Source: Clostridia bacterium (lineage in GTDB: Bacteria; Bacillota; Clostridia; Oscillospirales; CAG-272). From it: a stretch of DNA of 64,000 nt. Of this stretch, positions 24,676 through 34,074 are shown one piece after another. Below the pieces are notes generated by a model. It was not told the DNA's origin. It was given only the letters and a program-made list of their open reading frames with translations, and made no database searches. A program made the position numbers and the translations under genes. How positions within the stretch are numbered: the first letter of the stretch is position 1; each line of letters opens with the position of its first letter. The stretch is from contig JAGAVJ010000050.1 of the NCBI GenBank assembly GCA_017942005.1, positions 1-64,000 on the forward strand, given 5' to 3'.

Positions 24676-26118
24676 TTAATCTTCGTTAAACGCCTTGACG
24701 CAGCGATAGGTCTCGTAAATGTCGTACTTGGATACCACCTCATACGGTGCATGCATCGAAAGCACGGGAACGCCAATATCAATGGTGTCAATGTTGTGCA
24801 TGGAAATATACTTTGCAACGGTTCCGCCGCCGCCGGCGTCTACCTTGCCAAGCTCTCCGGTCTGGAACAGGACGCCTTCGCGGATGAGCAGATTGTGAAT
24901 ATAGCCGACATATTCTGCGGAAGCATCATTGGTGCCGCCTTTTCCGCCGCCGCCGGTATATTTGGTGACGACCACGCCGCGGTTGATATACGACGAATTC
25001 CGCGCTTCAAACTGTCCTGCGAATTTAGGGTCGAATGCTGCATTGACATCTGCGGACAGGCACTTGGAATTTGCACGGACGGTACCAATGTTTGCGCCGA
25101 GCGTATTTGCAAGATCGGAGAACACGTCGATCATTAGGCTGCCCTGCATACCAGTCGGTCCGTCGGAGCCGGTTTCCTCTTTATCGGCAAAAATTGCATA
25201 AATGGTATGCACCGGATGCTCTGCTTCTACAGCGGCGCACATCATCGGGTATGCACAGACGCGGTCGTCGTGTCCGTATGCGCCGATCAGTGTGCGGTCA
25301 AGACCGATATCGCGTGCCTTCATTGCCGGAACGATGGAAAGCTCCGCGCTCATCAGGTCGCGCTCCGTAATGCCGTATTTTTCGTACATTGCCGCAAGGA
25401 AGTTCAGTTTGTACTTCTGGTCTGCCTTTTCATCGTCATAAGGGGATGCGGAAACGACGATATTCAGGCTTTCACCGTCAATGGCAGAACCCATCGGGCG
25501 GCTGTTCTGCTCATGACCGAGGTGCGGAAGAATGTCTGTGATATAAAATACCGGATCGCTGTCATCTTCTCCGATGCAGATATCCACCGTGGTGCCGTCT
25601 CCTTTGCATACGGTGCCGTGCAGCGCCAAGGGAATTGTGACCCACTGCCACTTTTTCAGTCCGCCGTAATAGTGTGTCTTGAGATAGCAGACGCCGTTGT
25701 CCTCATACACCGGATGCTGCTTTAAGTCAATGCGCGGGGAGTCTACGTGCGCCGCGGAAATGCGGATGCCGTTTTCCAAGGGTTCGGAGCCGATGACAAA
25801 AACATGCAGCGATTTGCCGCGGTTGTTGATATAGAATTTGTCGCCTGCTTTGACTTTTTGCCCGAAGGTATACGGCACAAAGCCGTGTGCTTCTGCCATT
25901 TTTATGCCTTCTTTGACGGCTTCCCGCTCGGTTTTGGCGTTGTCAAGAAAGTGTGCATACGGGCCGCAGAATGCCTGTGCCGCATCACGGATTTCCTTTG
26001 TCAGACCGTCAAAGGCGTCCTTCTGCTCATAAAACAGCGTTTCCTTTAAGGTCTGTCCTTTGGTTTTTTCTTCCTTGGGTTTGGTTTCCTCTGTCTGTGT
26101 GTGTACGGTTTCTTCCAT
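24676..26118 (-). CDS. M18-family aminopeptidase (aspartyl aminopeptidase-like)
   Basis: The 480-residue cytoplasmic enzyme contains the M18 metal-site motifs: SAAHVDSPRIDL (His-Asp), FADKEETGSDG (catalytic Glu and metal Glu), AYGHDDRVCAYPM and GVPVLSMHAPYEVVSKYD (C-terminal metal His). It has the expected length for tetrahedral M18 peptidases, which release acidic or neutral N-terminal residues from peptides. The first 22 residues are a Glu/Lys/Thr-rich tail. The ATG follows AGGAGG with 13 nt of spacing. Repeat pair 4 and a hairpin tract separate it from the lytic transglycosylase gene. Confidence 0.92.
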   Translation of the reverse strand: MEETVHTQTEETKPKEEKTKGQTLKETLFYEQKDAFDGLTKEIRDAAQAFCGPYAHFLDNAKTEREAVKEGIKMAEAHGFVPYTFGQKVKAGDKFYINNRGKSLHVFVIGSEPLENGIRISAAHVDSPRIDLKQHPVYEDNGVCYLKTHYYGGLKKWQWVTIPLALHGTVCKGDGTTVDICIGEDDSDPVFYITDILPHLGHEQNSRPMGSAIDGESLNIVVSASPYDDEKADQKYKLNFLAAMYEKYGITERDLMSAELSIVPAMKARDIGLDRTLIGAYGHDDRVCAYPMMCAAVEAEHPVHTIYAIFADKEETGSDGPTGMQGSLMIDVFSDLANTLGANIGTVRANSKCLSADVNAAFDPKFAGQFEARNSSYINRGVVVTKYTGGGGKGGTNDASAEYVGYIHNLLIREGVLFQTGELGKVDAGGGGTVAKYISMHNIDTIDIGVPVLSMHAPYEVVSKYDIYETYRCVKAFNED

Positions 26119-26177
26119 TTTTAATGCTCTGCCTCCTGTAAATTTTCTTTTTACGATGTGAGCTCGATGGTTTCATG

Positions 26178-26280
26178 GGGAAAACTTTTTTAAAAAAAAG
26201 CTTTTCCCCAAACCCCTTTCAAAAAACTTTAAGATGAATAAAATAGATTAAAAGTTTTTGAGGGATGCCCAAGCGGCGGG
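26178..26280. repeat. Paired inverted hairpin repeats (pair 4)
   Basis: Left unit 26178-26231 (GGGGAAAAC...GCTTTTCCCC, AAAAAACTTT). The right unit from 26250 starts AAAAGTTTTTGAGGGATGCC, runs on as CAAGCGGCGGGG, then passes into the hairpin tract at 26279 instead of closing its own hairpin. Confidence 0.65.
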
Positions 26281-26438
26281 GCTGTTGCAAGTTATAAACT
26301 TGCAACAGCCCGGGATCACGGAGTGATCCGAATTCGGCGTTTTCATAGTGGATTTTGACAAAAATCCACTATGAAATTTCGCTTGAAAAGCGAAAAGGCG
26401 AATTTTAAAGGATGGCGCATGTAAATGCGACAGCCCGC
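26279..26438. repeat. Tract of consecutive hairpins
   Basis: In order: 15-bp arms GGGCTGTTGCAAGTT/AACTTGCAACAGCCC (26279-26311); GGATCAC/GTGATCC (26313-26329); TTTCATAGTGGATTTT/AAAATCCACTATGAAA (26341-26376); TTCGCTT/AAGCGAA (about 26377-26393); then GCGCAT-GTAA-ATGCG ending in ACAGCCC. The tract lies in the 26119-26454 gap and codes for nothing recognisable. Confidence 0.7.
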
Positions 26439-26454
26439 AAGAGCGCAAGATGTG

Positions 26455-27060
26455 CTACCCTTCGGATGTTTCGTCTGCATAGAACGTGCGGTAAATTTCC
26501 TCTGCCTCCGTGCACCGTGCCACATAATTTTCGGTTTCTGTAATTGGAATGTGAACCAGTACGCCGTCTTCTGTGATGGCGTCATCGGAAAGCCACCCAT
26601 TAACGCGCGCATAACCGGCATTGTAGGCGGCATAAACGGTGTCCCATCTCCCATACCGTGCGTAGAGCCATGACAAAAGATACGCACCTGCGTCGATGTT
26701 ATAGGCGGGTATGGCAATGGTATCGGGATCGCATTCTTCCCCACGCAGAAAATAAACCCATTCATAGGTATCGGCGGTCAGCTGCATCAGTCCAATGGCA
26801 CCGGCGTGGGATACCGCATCTTCCCGAAAGCTGCTTTCGGTGTGAATGACGCCGTAGATGACCGATTCCGGAATACTCCACCGCTCCGCTGCAAGCTCAA
26901 CCAGCGCCATATATTTACGCGGGTAAAATCGGTTGTAAAGATGCACGGTCGTTTTATCCAATAGAACGCCGATGCACAGCGCTGCAAACAGCAATATCGG
27001 AATCAAAAGAACGACTGCCGCCGCCCGATGCAGTTTGTGCCGCAGTGCACGCCCCGTCAT
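26455..27060 (-). CDS. Membrane-anchored lytic murein transglycosylase (SLT domain)
   Basis: The 201-residue protein has an N-terminal membrane helix (about 13-33) and a compact goose-type/SLT lysozyme domain. The catalytic Glu lies in IHTESSFR, followed by AGAIGLMQLTADTYEW, YAAYNAGYARVNGWL and NYVARCTEA. Such enzymes cleave the MurNAc-GlcNAc bond to give 1,6-anhydro ends and act at the outer membrane face. It overlaps coaE by 4 nt (ATGA) and closes the prfA-sua5-coaE operon. Confidence 0.92.
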   Translation of the reverse strand: MTGRALRHKLHRAAAVVLLIPILLFAALCIGVLLDKTTVHLYNRFYPRKYMALVELAAERWSIPESVIYGVIHTESSFREDAVSHAGAIGLMQLTADTYEWVYFLRGEECDPDTIAIPAYNIDAGAYLLSWLYARYGRWDTVYAAYNAGYARVNGWLSDDAITEDGVLVHIPITETENYVARCTEAEEIYRTFYADETSEG

Positions 27061-27707
27061 GAAAGAAGACCTCGAAGGGCTAAAATTTTCCGAACCTTTG
27101 GGATGAGTGCTGCGCGTTCTCCATTATTGACAAGGACGGTGTCACAGTGTGCGTCAAAGAAAGCGTCGTCGTGCTGCGCGGCGAGGCGCTGTTCTGCCCT
27201 TTCGCGGGAAATGCCGTCACGGGCGATGATGCGCCGGATGCGGATTTCACGGTCCGCGGTAACACCGATAATATAGTCGGATTCGCGGTCAAAGCCGGAT
27301 TCAAACAGCTGCGGCGCGTCGATGCACGCGGCAGGAAGTCCTGCATTTTTCTGCGCAGTAAGCCATGCTCGGCTGTAGTCCAGAATATATCGGTGTGATA
27401 TGGCATTGAGACGTGACAGCTTTTCTTTTCTCTGTTCCGGATTTTGCTCGCCAAAAACCAACGCGGCAAGCGCTGCACGGTCAAGGCGTCCATCCTGTGT
27501 AAGGATTTCCGTGCCGAATGCATCGGCCAGCGCGGCAAGACAAGGCTGTCCCGCTTCATAGACGATGCGGCTGACTTTGTCGGTGTCAAGAACCGGAATG
27601 CCAAAGGTTTGCAGAATTTCGGATACCACACCTTTGCCGGCGCCGCTTCCGCCGGTCAGTGCGAGAATTTGAAAGGCGATATTTGTATGTTCCATAGGTG
27701 CGCTCAT
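27057..27707 (-). CDS. coaE: Dephospho-CoA kinase
   Basis: The 216-residue P-loop kinase begins ALTGGSGAGKGVVSEIL and has VLDTDKVSRIVYE (substrate site) and CIDAPQLFESGFD. CoaE phosphorylates the ribose 3'-OH of dephospho-CoA, the last step of CoA synthesis. The Walker loop is GGSGAGKG, with Gly where Ser/Thr is more common. The start overlaps the sua5 stop by 4 nt; a second ATG four codons later is possible. It lies in a tight operon with prfA, sua5 and a lytic transglycosylase gene. Confidence 0.92.
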   Translation of the reverse strand: MSAPMEHTNIAFQILALTGGSGAGKGVVSEILQTFGIPVLDTDKVSRIVYEAGQPCLAALADAFGTEILTQDGRLDRAALAALVFGEQNPEQRKEKLSRLNAISHRYILDYSRAWLTAQKNAGLPAACIDAPQLFESGFDRESDYIIGVTADREIRIRRIIARDGISRERAEQRLAAQHDDAFFDAHCDTVLVNNGERAALIPKVRKILALRGLLS

Positions 27708-28861
27708 TTTGTGTTTGACGAATTGTTTTGACAGGATACCTGTGCGGTACCATTTACGGCAGTGTTTTCAGGCGCGGAACACACCGCGTCGGCACCCACT
27801 GCGGTGCAATGCAGAACGGTAAAGCCTGCTGCTTTTGCAAGACGGTTGTAGACTGCCAGTCCGATCCCCTTTTTGGATGGAATTCGCGCGTAAATTTCTT
27901 TGATATTTGACATGTCGTCGAAGGAGCGCAGACAAAGGAACAGGCGGTGTGCCTGCATGGACGCGTCATCCTTTCTTCCCATAGAAAGCGTTCTGTCCGC
28001 AGGCAGGTACGGCAGGTCCTCTTCATAAACTAAGAATCCGGTATCAGGACGGTTTGCTTTTTCCTTCATACACGCAAGAATTTCGTCCTCTGTTCCGGAA
28101 AGAAGAAATACCGGTGCGGCGGGCGCATAATGTCGGTATTTCATTCCGGGGGACATTGGCTTGAAGTCTCCTGTAACTTTTTCCGTAACGATTCGGTCAA
28201 TGCTGACGTGATCCTCTCCAAGAAGATTACATAAATCCTCATAGGTGACGGCGCCGGGGCGCAATAGGGTTACATGATCGTCTCCGACGCTGACGACGGT
28301 GGACTCCAGTCCGATTTCTGACGGTTCACCCGCTAAAATCATATCCACTCTGCCAAACAGGTCATGGATGACGTGTTCCCTGGTTGTAGGGGAAGGATGA
28401 CCGGAGAGGTTTGCGCTCGGTGCGGCAATCGGGACGCCGGATAAGCGGATCAATGTGTTTGCAATGGGATTGGACGGCAGACGTACAGCGACGGTTTCCA
28501 GTCCTCCTGTCACGGAATGGGGAATGCAGTCCCGTTTTTTCACAATCATGGTCAATGGTCCGGGCCAGAAAGCGCAGGCAAGACGGTAAAACAGCGGATT
28601 GGTATAACAGTATGCTTCTGCCCAATCAACATCTGCAATGTGTATGATCAGCGGGTTGTCGGACGGTCGTCCCTTTGCGGCATAGATATGCTTTGCCGCA
28701 TCTGCATCCAGTGCATTTCCGCCCAGTCCATATACGGTTTCGGTTGGGAACACCACAAGTCCGCCGCGGCGGATACAGTCCGCAGCCCGGTGCAGCGCCT
28801 GCACTTCCGCATCGGCGATACCGTCTGTTATGGAAATGACTTCTGTATTCAGTTCTGTCAT
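27704..28861 (-). CDS. L-threonylcarbamoyladenylate synthase (Sua5/YwlC type)
   Basis: The 385-residue protein has an N-terminal YrdC domain (RRGGLVVFPTETVYGLGGNALD; KGRPSDNPLIIHI; VAVRLPSNPIANTL; PIAAPSANLSGHPSPT) and a C-terminal Sua5 domain of about 140 residues. The linker SPGMKYRHYAP is diagnostic for Sua5 rather than TsaC. It makes threonylcarbamoyl-AMP for the t6A37 modification of ANN-decoding tRNAs. The last 30 or so residues are an Asn/Ser-rich extension. Both ends overlap neighbouring genes by 4 nt. Confidence 0.95.
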   Translation of the reverse strand: MTELNTEVISITDGIADAEVQALHRAADCIRRGGLVVFPTETVYGLGGNALDADAAKHIYAAKGRPSDNPLIIHIADVDWAEAYCYTNPLFYRLACAFWPGPLTMIVKKRDCIPHSVTGGLETVAVRLPSNPIANTLIRLSGVPIAAPSANLSGHPSPTTREHVIHDLFGRVDMILAGEPSEIGLESTVVSVGDDHVTLLRPGAVTYEDLCNLLGEDHVSIDRIVTEKVTGDFKPMSPGMKYRHYAPAAPVFLLSGTEDEILACMKEKANRPDTGFLVYEEDLPYLPADRTLSMGRKDDASMQAHRLFLCLRSFDDMSNIKEIYARIPSKKGIGLAVYNRLAKAAGFTVLHCTAVGADAVCSAPENTAVNGTAQVSCQNNSSNTK

Positions 28862-29952
28862 GACAGCGTTCCTTCCTCTCCTTGTAATTTTTTGGCAATG
28901 TCCGCTTCTGTCAGCGGATTGATCACCGCATCCAGACCGCCGTTGAGAATATCTTCCAATGCGTACAGCGTCAGTCCGATACGGTGATCGGTAACGCGGC
29001 GCTGCGGGAAATTATACGTGCGGATTTTTTCACTGCGGTCACCTGTGCCAATTTGCGACTTTCTGGCATCGGCACGTGCGGCGTCACGTTTTGTTTTTTC
29101 GATATCATACAGCTTTGCACGCAGCATTTTGATTGCCTTGTCGCGGTTCTTGAATTGACTGCGTTCCTCCTGGCATTCCACGACAATGCCGGTTGGCAGA
29201 TGCGTGATGCGGACCGCGGATTCAGTTTTATTGATGTGCTGACCGCCGGCACCCGAGGATTTGCAGGTTTCCATTTTGAGGTCCTGTGCGGGAATGTCGA
29301 TTTCTACGTCTTCAATTTTCGGAAGGACGGCGACGGTTGCCGTCGAGGTCTGAATCCGTCCCTGAGATTCTGTCTCCGGTACGCGCTGGACACGGTGTAC
29401 GCCGGACTCATATTTGAATTTGGCGTAAGCGCCGTCTCCCTCCACAAAGAAGGTGATTTCCTTGATGCCGCCAAGCTCTGTATCGTTTATGGAAACGACG
29501 GAAACATTCCACCCGGAACGGTCGGAGTACATCCGATACATCCGATACAGGTTTCCGGCAAACAGCGCGGCTTCCTCCCCGCCTGCACCAGCACGGATTT
29601 CGATGATAACGGAACGGTCATCGTCTTCATCCCGCGGCAGCATCAGGTATGTCAATTCCTGTTCCAGCTGTGCGATAACGGACTGTGCCGCGGTCCATTC
29701 CTCCCGCGCCATCTGCGACAGCTCCATATCGCCGCCGTCTTCGGCTTCCGACAGCAGCTGCTTTGCTTCTTCCACCGTTTTCATTGCCTTCTGATATGCA
29801 TCATACGCCTTTGCAATGGGCGCAAGCGCTCGGTATTCCCGCATCTTTGCAAGGTACCGTGCGGCATCGGCGATGATATCCGGCTGCTGCAGCTCTACTT
29901 CAATTGCAGCATAACGCTGTGCCGGCTCACGGCAGCGTTCCAGCAGGGTCAT
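28858..29952 (-). CDS. prfA: Peptide chain release factor 1
   Basis: The 364-residue protein matches RF1 in length, with VIEIRAGAGGEEAALFAGNLYRMY, the peptidyl-tRNA hydrolysis motif GAGGQHINKTESAVRITH, and a C-terminal RTYNFPQRRVTDHRIGLT block. RF1 ends translation at UAA and UAG. The tripeptide of the anticodon-mimic region appears as PET in VQRVPETESQGR, the RF1-type P-x-T. It is first in an overlapping operon with sua5, coaE and a transglycosylase gene; the methyltransferase prmC, a common neighbour, is not present here. Confidence 0.96.
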   Translation of the reverse strand: MTLLERCREPAQRYAAIEVELQQPDIIADAARYLAKMREYRALAPIAKAYDAYQKAMKTVEEAKQLLSEAEDGGDMELSQMAREEWTAAQSVIAQLEQELTYLMLPRDEDDDRSVIIEIRAGAGGEEAALFAGNLYRMYRMYSDRSGWNVSVVSINDTELGGIKEITFFVEGDGAYAKFKYESGVHRVQRVPETESQGRIQTSTATVAVLPKIEDVEIDIPAQDLKMETCKSSGAGGQHINKTESAVRITHLPTGIVVECQEERSQFKNRDKAIKMLRAKLYDIEKTKRDAARADARKSQIGTGDRSEKIRTYNFPQRRVTDHRIGLTLYALEDILNGGLDAVINPLTEADIAKKLQGEEGTLS

Positions 29953-29990
29953 TGTATGCGTTCTCTCCCTTTTTCATATACTACCATATT

Positions 29991-30019
29991 ATTATACACG
30001 ATTCAGAACAAAAAGTCAA
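29991..30019 (-). promoter_or_regulatory. Promoter of the prfA operon
   Basis: On the minus strand TTGACT (30014-30019), 17 nt, TATAAT (29991-29996). Confidence 0.75.
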
Positions 30020-30034
30020 TGTTTTTTGATGGGG

Positions 30035-30272
30035 AACGATGAGGGGGACTTTTGAAAAAGCTCCCCCTCATACTCCCCCCAAAACCTTTTATTGGGATAA
30101 TTAAATACAATGTTTTTTACTATAAAAAATCTTCAGCCATGTCAATCTTTTATGTAAACAAGGATAAGGGCTGTCGGAAGCTTTATTGCTTACAACAGCC
30201 CAATATGACAATATTTTCCCCCCAAAAAAGTTTTGGGGGAGTTTGAGGGGACTTTTTCAAAAGTCCCCTCAT
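30035..30272. repeat. Paired inverted hairpin repeats (pair 5) around a GGGCTG hairpin
   Basis: Left unit 30035-30088 (GAGGGGGACTTTT.../...CCCCCTC then CAAAACCTTT), right unit 30223-30272 (AAAAGTTTTGGGGGAG then a GAGGGGACTTTT hairpin). A hairpin GGGCTGTCGGAAGC/GCTTACAACAGCCC lies between them at 30168-30201. The pair fills 29953-30284 apart from the prfA promoter. Confidence 0.7.
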
Positions 30273-30284
30273 CGTACTCCTTTG

Positions 30285-32171
30285 TTAGCTTCTTGCGTCG
30301 GAGTTGACGGTAATGCCGTCGATGACCTTCTGCGCATCTGAGACAAGCTTTGCTGCTGCGTCGCGCAGGACGTAGAACTCGCCTTCTCCGTTGATGGTCA
30401 TGAAGCAGCGGCGTGTGGAATATGCATAGAACTTGTACTCGGTCTCAATACCGGAGGTGGTCGTGACCTTCATTGTGGTGATGCACTTGGCTGCATCTGT
30501 GGAGGTGTCCTCCGTATAGTCCTCAATTTCGACCGAAAGCATCGACTTGTAAAGCTGACGGAAGTTCTGTGTATCGAGGACTTTGCCGGTGTTTTGCTCT
30601 GTGACAACGAGCGCCTGTCCCTCACCCTCCAGACGGAAGTCTGCGGCAAACGGCGTCTCATCTGCTTCACCGCCGGAAATTTCAATGCGCGAGACATTGT
30701 TGATGTTCATCTGGAAGACCGGACGGTCGATAAAATCGATGATGTCGTAGGAAAGCCACGGATAGGAGGAAGCGTCAATGACAGAAATGATATCAAACAG
30801 CCAAGAGTAGACATAATACTGACCTTCCTCTGTCATGGAGGAGAACCACAGCTCATTTGTGACGGTATAGCCGGCGTTGGGATCGGTATAATCAAACGAG
30901 AGTATGGTTTCCGGCTGTGCCAGATCGTAATTGATAAAGGCAGCAAGCTGTTCCTCTGTCAGTTCTTCTTCATTGATACCGGAACCAAGAACGTTGTACT
31001 CCAGTACCGCGTTTCCGGTAAAGGAAGTGAACGATTGCAGCATTGCGTCATAGTTGACGCTGGATGGGGTATAACCGCCTTCCGGGTACACCATCTGCCA
31101 AATCGAGTTGGAAGCGTTCTGTACCCGTTCTGCATCGGTGAGATAGTTGACATGCAGGAACGGATCACCGTTTTTATACATCTGGAAGTTGGTCACAGTA
31201 TAATAGCTGTTTGCGGAAACGGGATATGCCAGCACTGCGGTCATCAGCGATTTGACGTCGGCGAGCAGGGTAGATGCAAGCGTTGCGTCCAGCACATAAA
31301 CGGCGGGACGGTCTTCGTAGCTGCAATAAAAGCCTGCGCCTGTCGGAATCGGATTGCCGATATATACGGTGTGCGTGACGCCGCGGGTGGTCGTCAGCGT
31401 ATAGTATGCGGGGGTGTCTTCCTCTGCCAATCCGTACTCGTGCATGTCTTCACAGTTTTCGGTGACACGCGTCATCGACAGGGTATAACCGGAGGAGACA
31501 ACAAGCGAGGACAGCTTTTCCTTATCGTAGGAAGCGTTTTCTGCATCTTTGATCACAAAGTTGTCGGAGGAATCGCGGTAGAAGGTATAGGTGCCGAATT
31601 CGTTGTGCACTTCTACCGACTGGATGTCTGCCTTTTCAATATGGTTGAACATCAAAATACGGTTCTGAGAGCCGATGACCTCACATTTGCCGTTGTTTAA
31701 AAGGTTGGTGTACTCCATCTCGGTCATGTTGCCTGCCTGCACCTGTTCCGCAAGCCAGGTGTTGATGGGCGGCGGCTCTGCCGTGCCGTCTTCTTTTGCA
31801 AGCATCGGCTTTAAGACTGCGTAATACAGTACAATACCGATAACAGCGACGACTGCAAGAATGGGAATGAGCCGTTTTTTCTTTGCGATATCCGAAACGG
31901 CTTTTGCCTTTTCAGCTGCGGCTTTGTCTTCTTCTGTTTCCTGGAAGGTGGAGAGCGTATCTGCAATGGAGTCCATTGAGTCCTCTTCCTTTCCTTCAAT
32001 GCCGAATCGGATATAGTCTTCCTCCAGCTGCCGCAGTTCTTCTTCGTCAGTATTGGTATTGGCAGAGGAATCGGCGGATGCGGATGGTTTTTCCGCGGCG
32101 GTATCCGTTTGCGCGGACGCTGCGGGGGTTGTGTTGTTCTCCGACGAGTCGGAGGTCATAAATAACATCAT
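30285..32171 (-). CDS. DUF4340 protein, accessory to a Gld-like ABC system
   Basis: From the ATG at 32171 the protein has 628 residues. An acidic N-terminal tail of about 100 residues is followed by one membrane helix (KKKRLIPILAVVAVIGIVLYYAVL). A long extracellular part has the repeated strand-turn pattern of DUF4340 (EVHNEFGTYTFYRDSSDNFVIKDAE; HTVYIGNPIPTGAGFYC). DUF4340 proteins accompany GldG-type proteins in gliding-like ABC clusters; the substrate is unknown. GGAG 8 nt before ATG 32171 fixes the start, which overlaps the GldG-like stop by 4 nt. Confidence 0.82.
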   Translation of the reverse strand: MMLFMTSDSSENNTTPAASAQTDTAAEKPSASADSSANTNTDEEELRQLEEDYIRFGIEGKEEDSMDSIADTLSTFQETEEDKAAAEKAKAVSDIAKKKRLIPILAVVAVIGIVLYYAVLKPMLAKEDGTAEPPPINTWLAEQVQAGNMTEMEYTNLLNNGKCEVIGSQNRILMFNHIEKADIQSVEVHNEFGTYTFYRDSSDNFVIKDAENASYDKEKLSSLVVSSGYTLSMTRVTENCEDMHEYGLAEEDTPAYYTLTTTRGVTHTVYIGNPIPTGAGFYCSYEDRPAVYVLDATLASTLLADVKSLMTAVLAYPVSANSYYTVTNFQMYKNGDPFLHVNYLTDAERVQNASNSIWQMVYPEGGYTPSSVNYDAMLQSFTSFTGNAVLEYNVLGSGINEEELTEEQLAAFINYDLAQPETILSFDYTDPNAGYTVTNELWFSSMTEEGQYYVYSWLFDIISVIDASSYPWLSYDIIDFIDRPVFQMNINNVSRIEISGGEADETPFAADFRLEGEGQALVVTEQNTGKVLDTQNFRQLYKSMLSVEIEDYTEDTSTDAAKCITTMKVTTTSGIETEYKFYAYSTRRCFMTINGEGEFYVLRDAAAKLVSDAQKVIDGITVNSDARS

Positions 32172-33703
32172 AGGTGCTTTCTCCTGATATATACATAGGA
32201 ACCCAGTACAAGCATGATGATCGGCACCACAGCAACCAGTGCAATGGTCCAACCGTTTGCCTGTGCGGTGGAAATGGACAGTCCGATATCATCAAGAACC
32301 TTGAAATCAATATCGACCGGCACGGTATCCTTACCGAAGGCGCGCATTGCAGCAAAGAGGATATCGGAATTGCCGTACTGTCTTTGTGCCATATAGGTCG
32401 ATGCGGCAAAGTCTGCGGAGGAGCATGCAAGCACATAGGAATAGCACTGCTCATTGTCGACATAACGGGTTTCGCGCGAGAGGGTCATCAAATCAAACTG
32501 ACCGCGCACGGGTTCTCCCTTGCCGTCTGCGGGATAGGCTTCTGCGGATTTTGTGGTGGTCAAAACGGAGGAAACATAACGGCTGTCGCGGTTCTCGAAG
32601 ACCTGATAGATCGGGCATGCGTTCTTCACAATGGTCAGCGGGACAGAGGGAAGCTCACGCAGACTGGTATGCAGCGATGCGCCCAGACCTTCTGTCGGCA
32701 GGGTAGCAATAATGGTCTGGCCATCGACAGAAGACGATGACGATGTATCCTTCAGCGTTGCTTCGCCGTACTGGATACCCCATTCCAAAAGGTAGGTTTC
32801 AAGCTCAGACAACTTTCCGGCGCTGTCTGCGTTCATAAAGACCATCAGGTTGCCGGACGAGCCATCGTCCTTAATTTCAAGAAAATCGTCGATGACGGAA
32901 ATTTCGTTGATCAATCCGTCGTCATTGTCGCCGATATAATCGTAGAGCGGATTGTTGATGATGACGACCTTTGCATACTCCGGAAGCTGACCGGGGGCAA
33001 GGGTATCATTCCCCTTCTGCAAGTCAAGGTTCATGACTTCAAAGCCTGCGGAATCAAAGAGCGCCTGCATTGCAGATGCATCCGATTCTCCATGCCCGGA
33101 CAGGAAGACAGCGACGGGATTGTATTCCCCTGCCAGCTGTAAGAATGCGGAGACAAACTTTAACTCTCCGTTGAAGGCAAACAGATTGCCTGTGGATTCT
33201 GCGGTGACGAAGAATGCTGCCTGCGCATATTTTTTATAGTTTCCGGTATTGGAGCTTGCCACGATGACGTCGGTGGTTTTGACGGTATCGGCGGCGGTTG
33301 TGGTATACTGCTCCGCCAAAGTCGGATATGTGATGATATCGATATAATCAATGGAAATGAGGGACGGATACTTTGATTCGAGACGGCGCGCAAAGGTATA
33401 AATCATTTTGGTGGTTTCGGTGTTTTCCAGCGTATCATAGGGTGCACAGAAAATGATATCGTAATGCAGCGGCACAACGTCATTTTCATGTGTAGTCATA
33501 AGGTCTGTGATGATATCGTCGCATGCATCGGAAATGGAATACAAGTCTTTGCTTGTCATATCTACGTACAGCGACAGCGTCTGCGTCAATGCGGTGACAA
33601 CGACATTGAGTGCGATGACCGCCGCAATTACAGCAGCGGTAAACAAAACTGCTACAGAGCCATATTTGAATTTTCTGCTCTGGGCGACTGACTGCTTATT
33701 CAT
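32168..33703 (-). CDS. GldG-like ABC auxiliary protein
   Basis: The 511-residue protein has an N-terminal membrane helix (about 15-40), a large extracellular part of the ABC_transp_aux/GldG family (LYSISDACDDIITDL; VAVFLSGHGESDASAMQALFDSAGFEV; GQLPEYAKVVIINNPLYD), and a C-terminal helix ending in YIRRKHL. GldG pairs with GldA/GldF in Bacteroidetes gliding, but related clusters are common in non-gliding Firmicutes with unknown roles. The DUF4340 gene overlaps downstream. The upstream gap 33704-34074 holds repeat pair 6. Confidence 0.85.
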   Translation of the reverse strand: MNKQSVAQSRKFKYGSVAVLFTAAVIAAVIALNVVVTALTQTLSLYVDMTSKDLYSISDACDDIITDLMTTHENDVVPLHYDIIFCAPYDTLENTETTKMIYTFARRLESKYPSLISIDYIDIITYPTLAEQYTTTAADTVKTTDVIVASSNTGNYKKYAQAAFFVTAESTGNLFAFNGELKFVSAFLQLAGEYNPVAVFLSGHGESDASAMQALFDSAGFEVMNLDLQKGNDTLAPGQLPEYAKVVIINNPLYDYIGDNDDGLINEISVIDDFLEIKDDGSSGNLMVFMNADSAGKLSELETYLLEWGIQYGEATLKDTSSSSSVDGQTIIATLPTEGLGASLHTSLRELPSVPLTIVKNACPIYQVFENRDSRYVSSVLTTTKSAEAYPADGKGEPVRGQFDLMTLSRETRYVDNEQCYSYVLACSSADFAASTYMAQRQYGNSDILFAAMRAFGKDTVPVDIDFKVLDDIGLSISTAQANGWTIALVAVVPIIMLVLGSYVYIRRKHL

Positions 33704-33832
33704 ATCGGGTGGTAGTTCCTTTCGATCATTATTGTCATCCGAGGTTCCATCGGATGGTGGGGAGGTTTGGAATCCGGTACGGTATCGGTTCTTATGAAAC
33801 TATGTTTTCTTAACGTGAGTTTGATGGATTTA

Positions 33833-34015
33833 TGGGGAAAACTTTTTTGAAAAAAAGATTTTCCCCATCCCCCTTTCAAAAAACTTTCATTAGATAAAAC
33901 AACAAAAAAGTTTGTATGTTTTTTGCCATATTTGCACAATATATTGTCGGGTTATTCGTTTGAAAGTTTTTGGGGGATGCCCAAGCGGCGGGGATTTTTT
34001 TCATAAAATCCCTAA
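33833..34015. repeat. Paired inverted hairpin repeats (pair 6)
   Basis: Left unit 33833-33893 (GGGGAAAAC...GATTTTCCCC, AAAAAACTTT), right unit from 33962 (AAAGTTTTTGGGGGATGCCC, then a GGGGATTTT/AAAATCCC hairpin), 68 nt apart, inside the Gld-like gene cluster. Confidence 0.7.
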
Positions 34016-34074
34016 GAGCGCGCACCCATCGAACTTACGTTTTCTTACGAAAAAACGTTTTCTTACGAAAACCG

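Noticed and set aside
28858..29952. Release factor 2 instead of 1
   Set aside because: The P-x-T type tripeptide, no programmed frameshift and overall motifs fit RF1.
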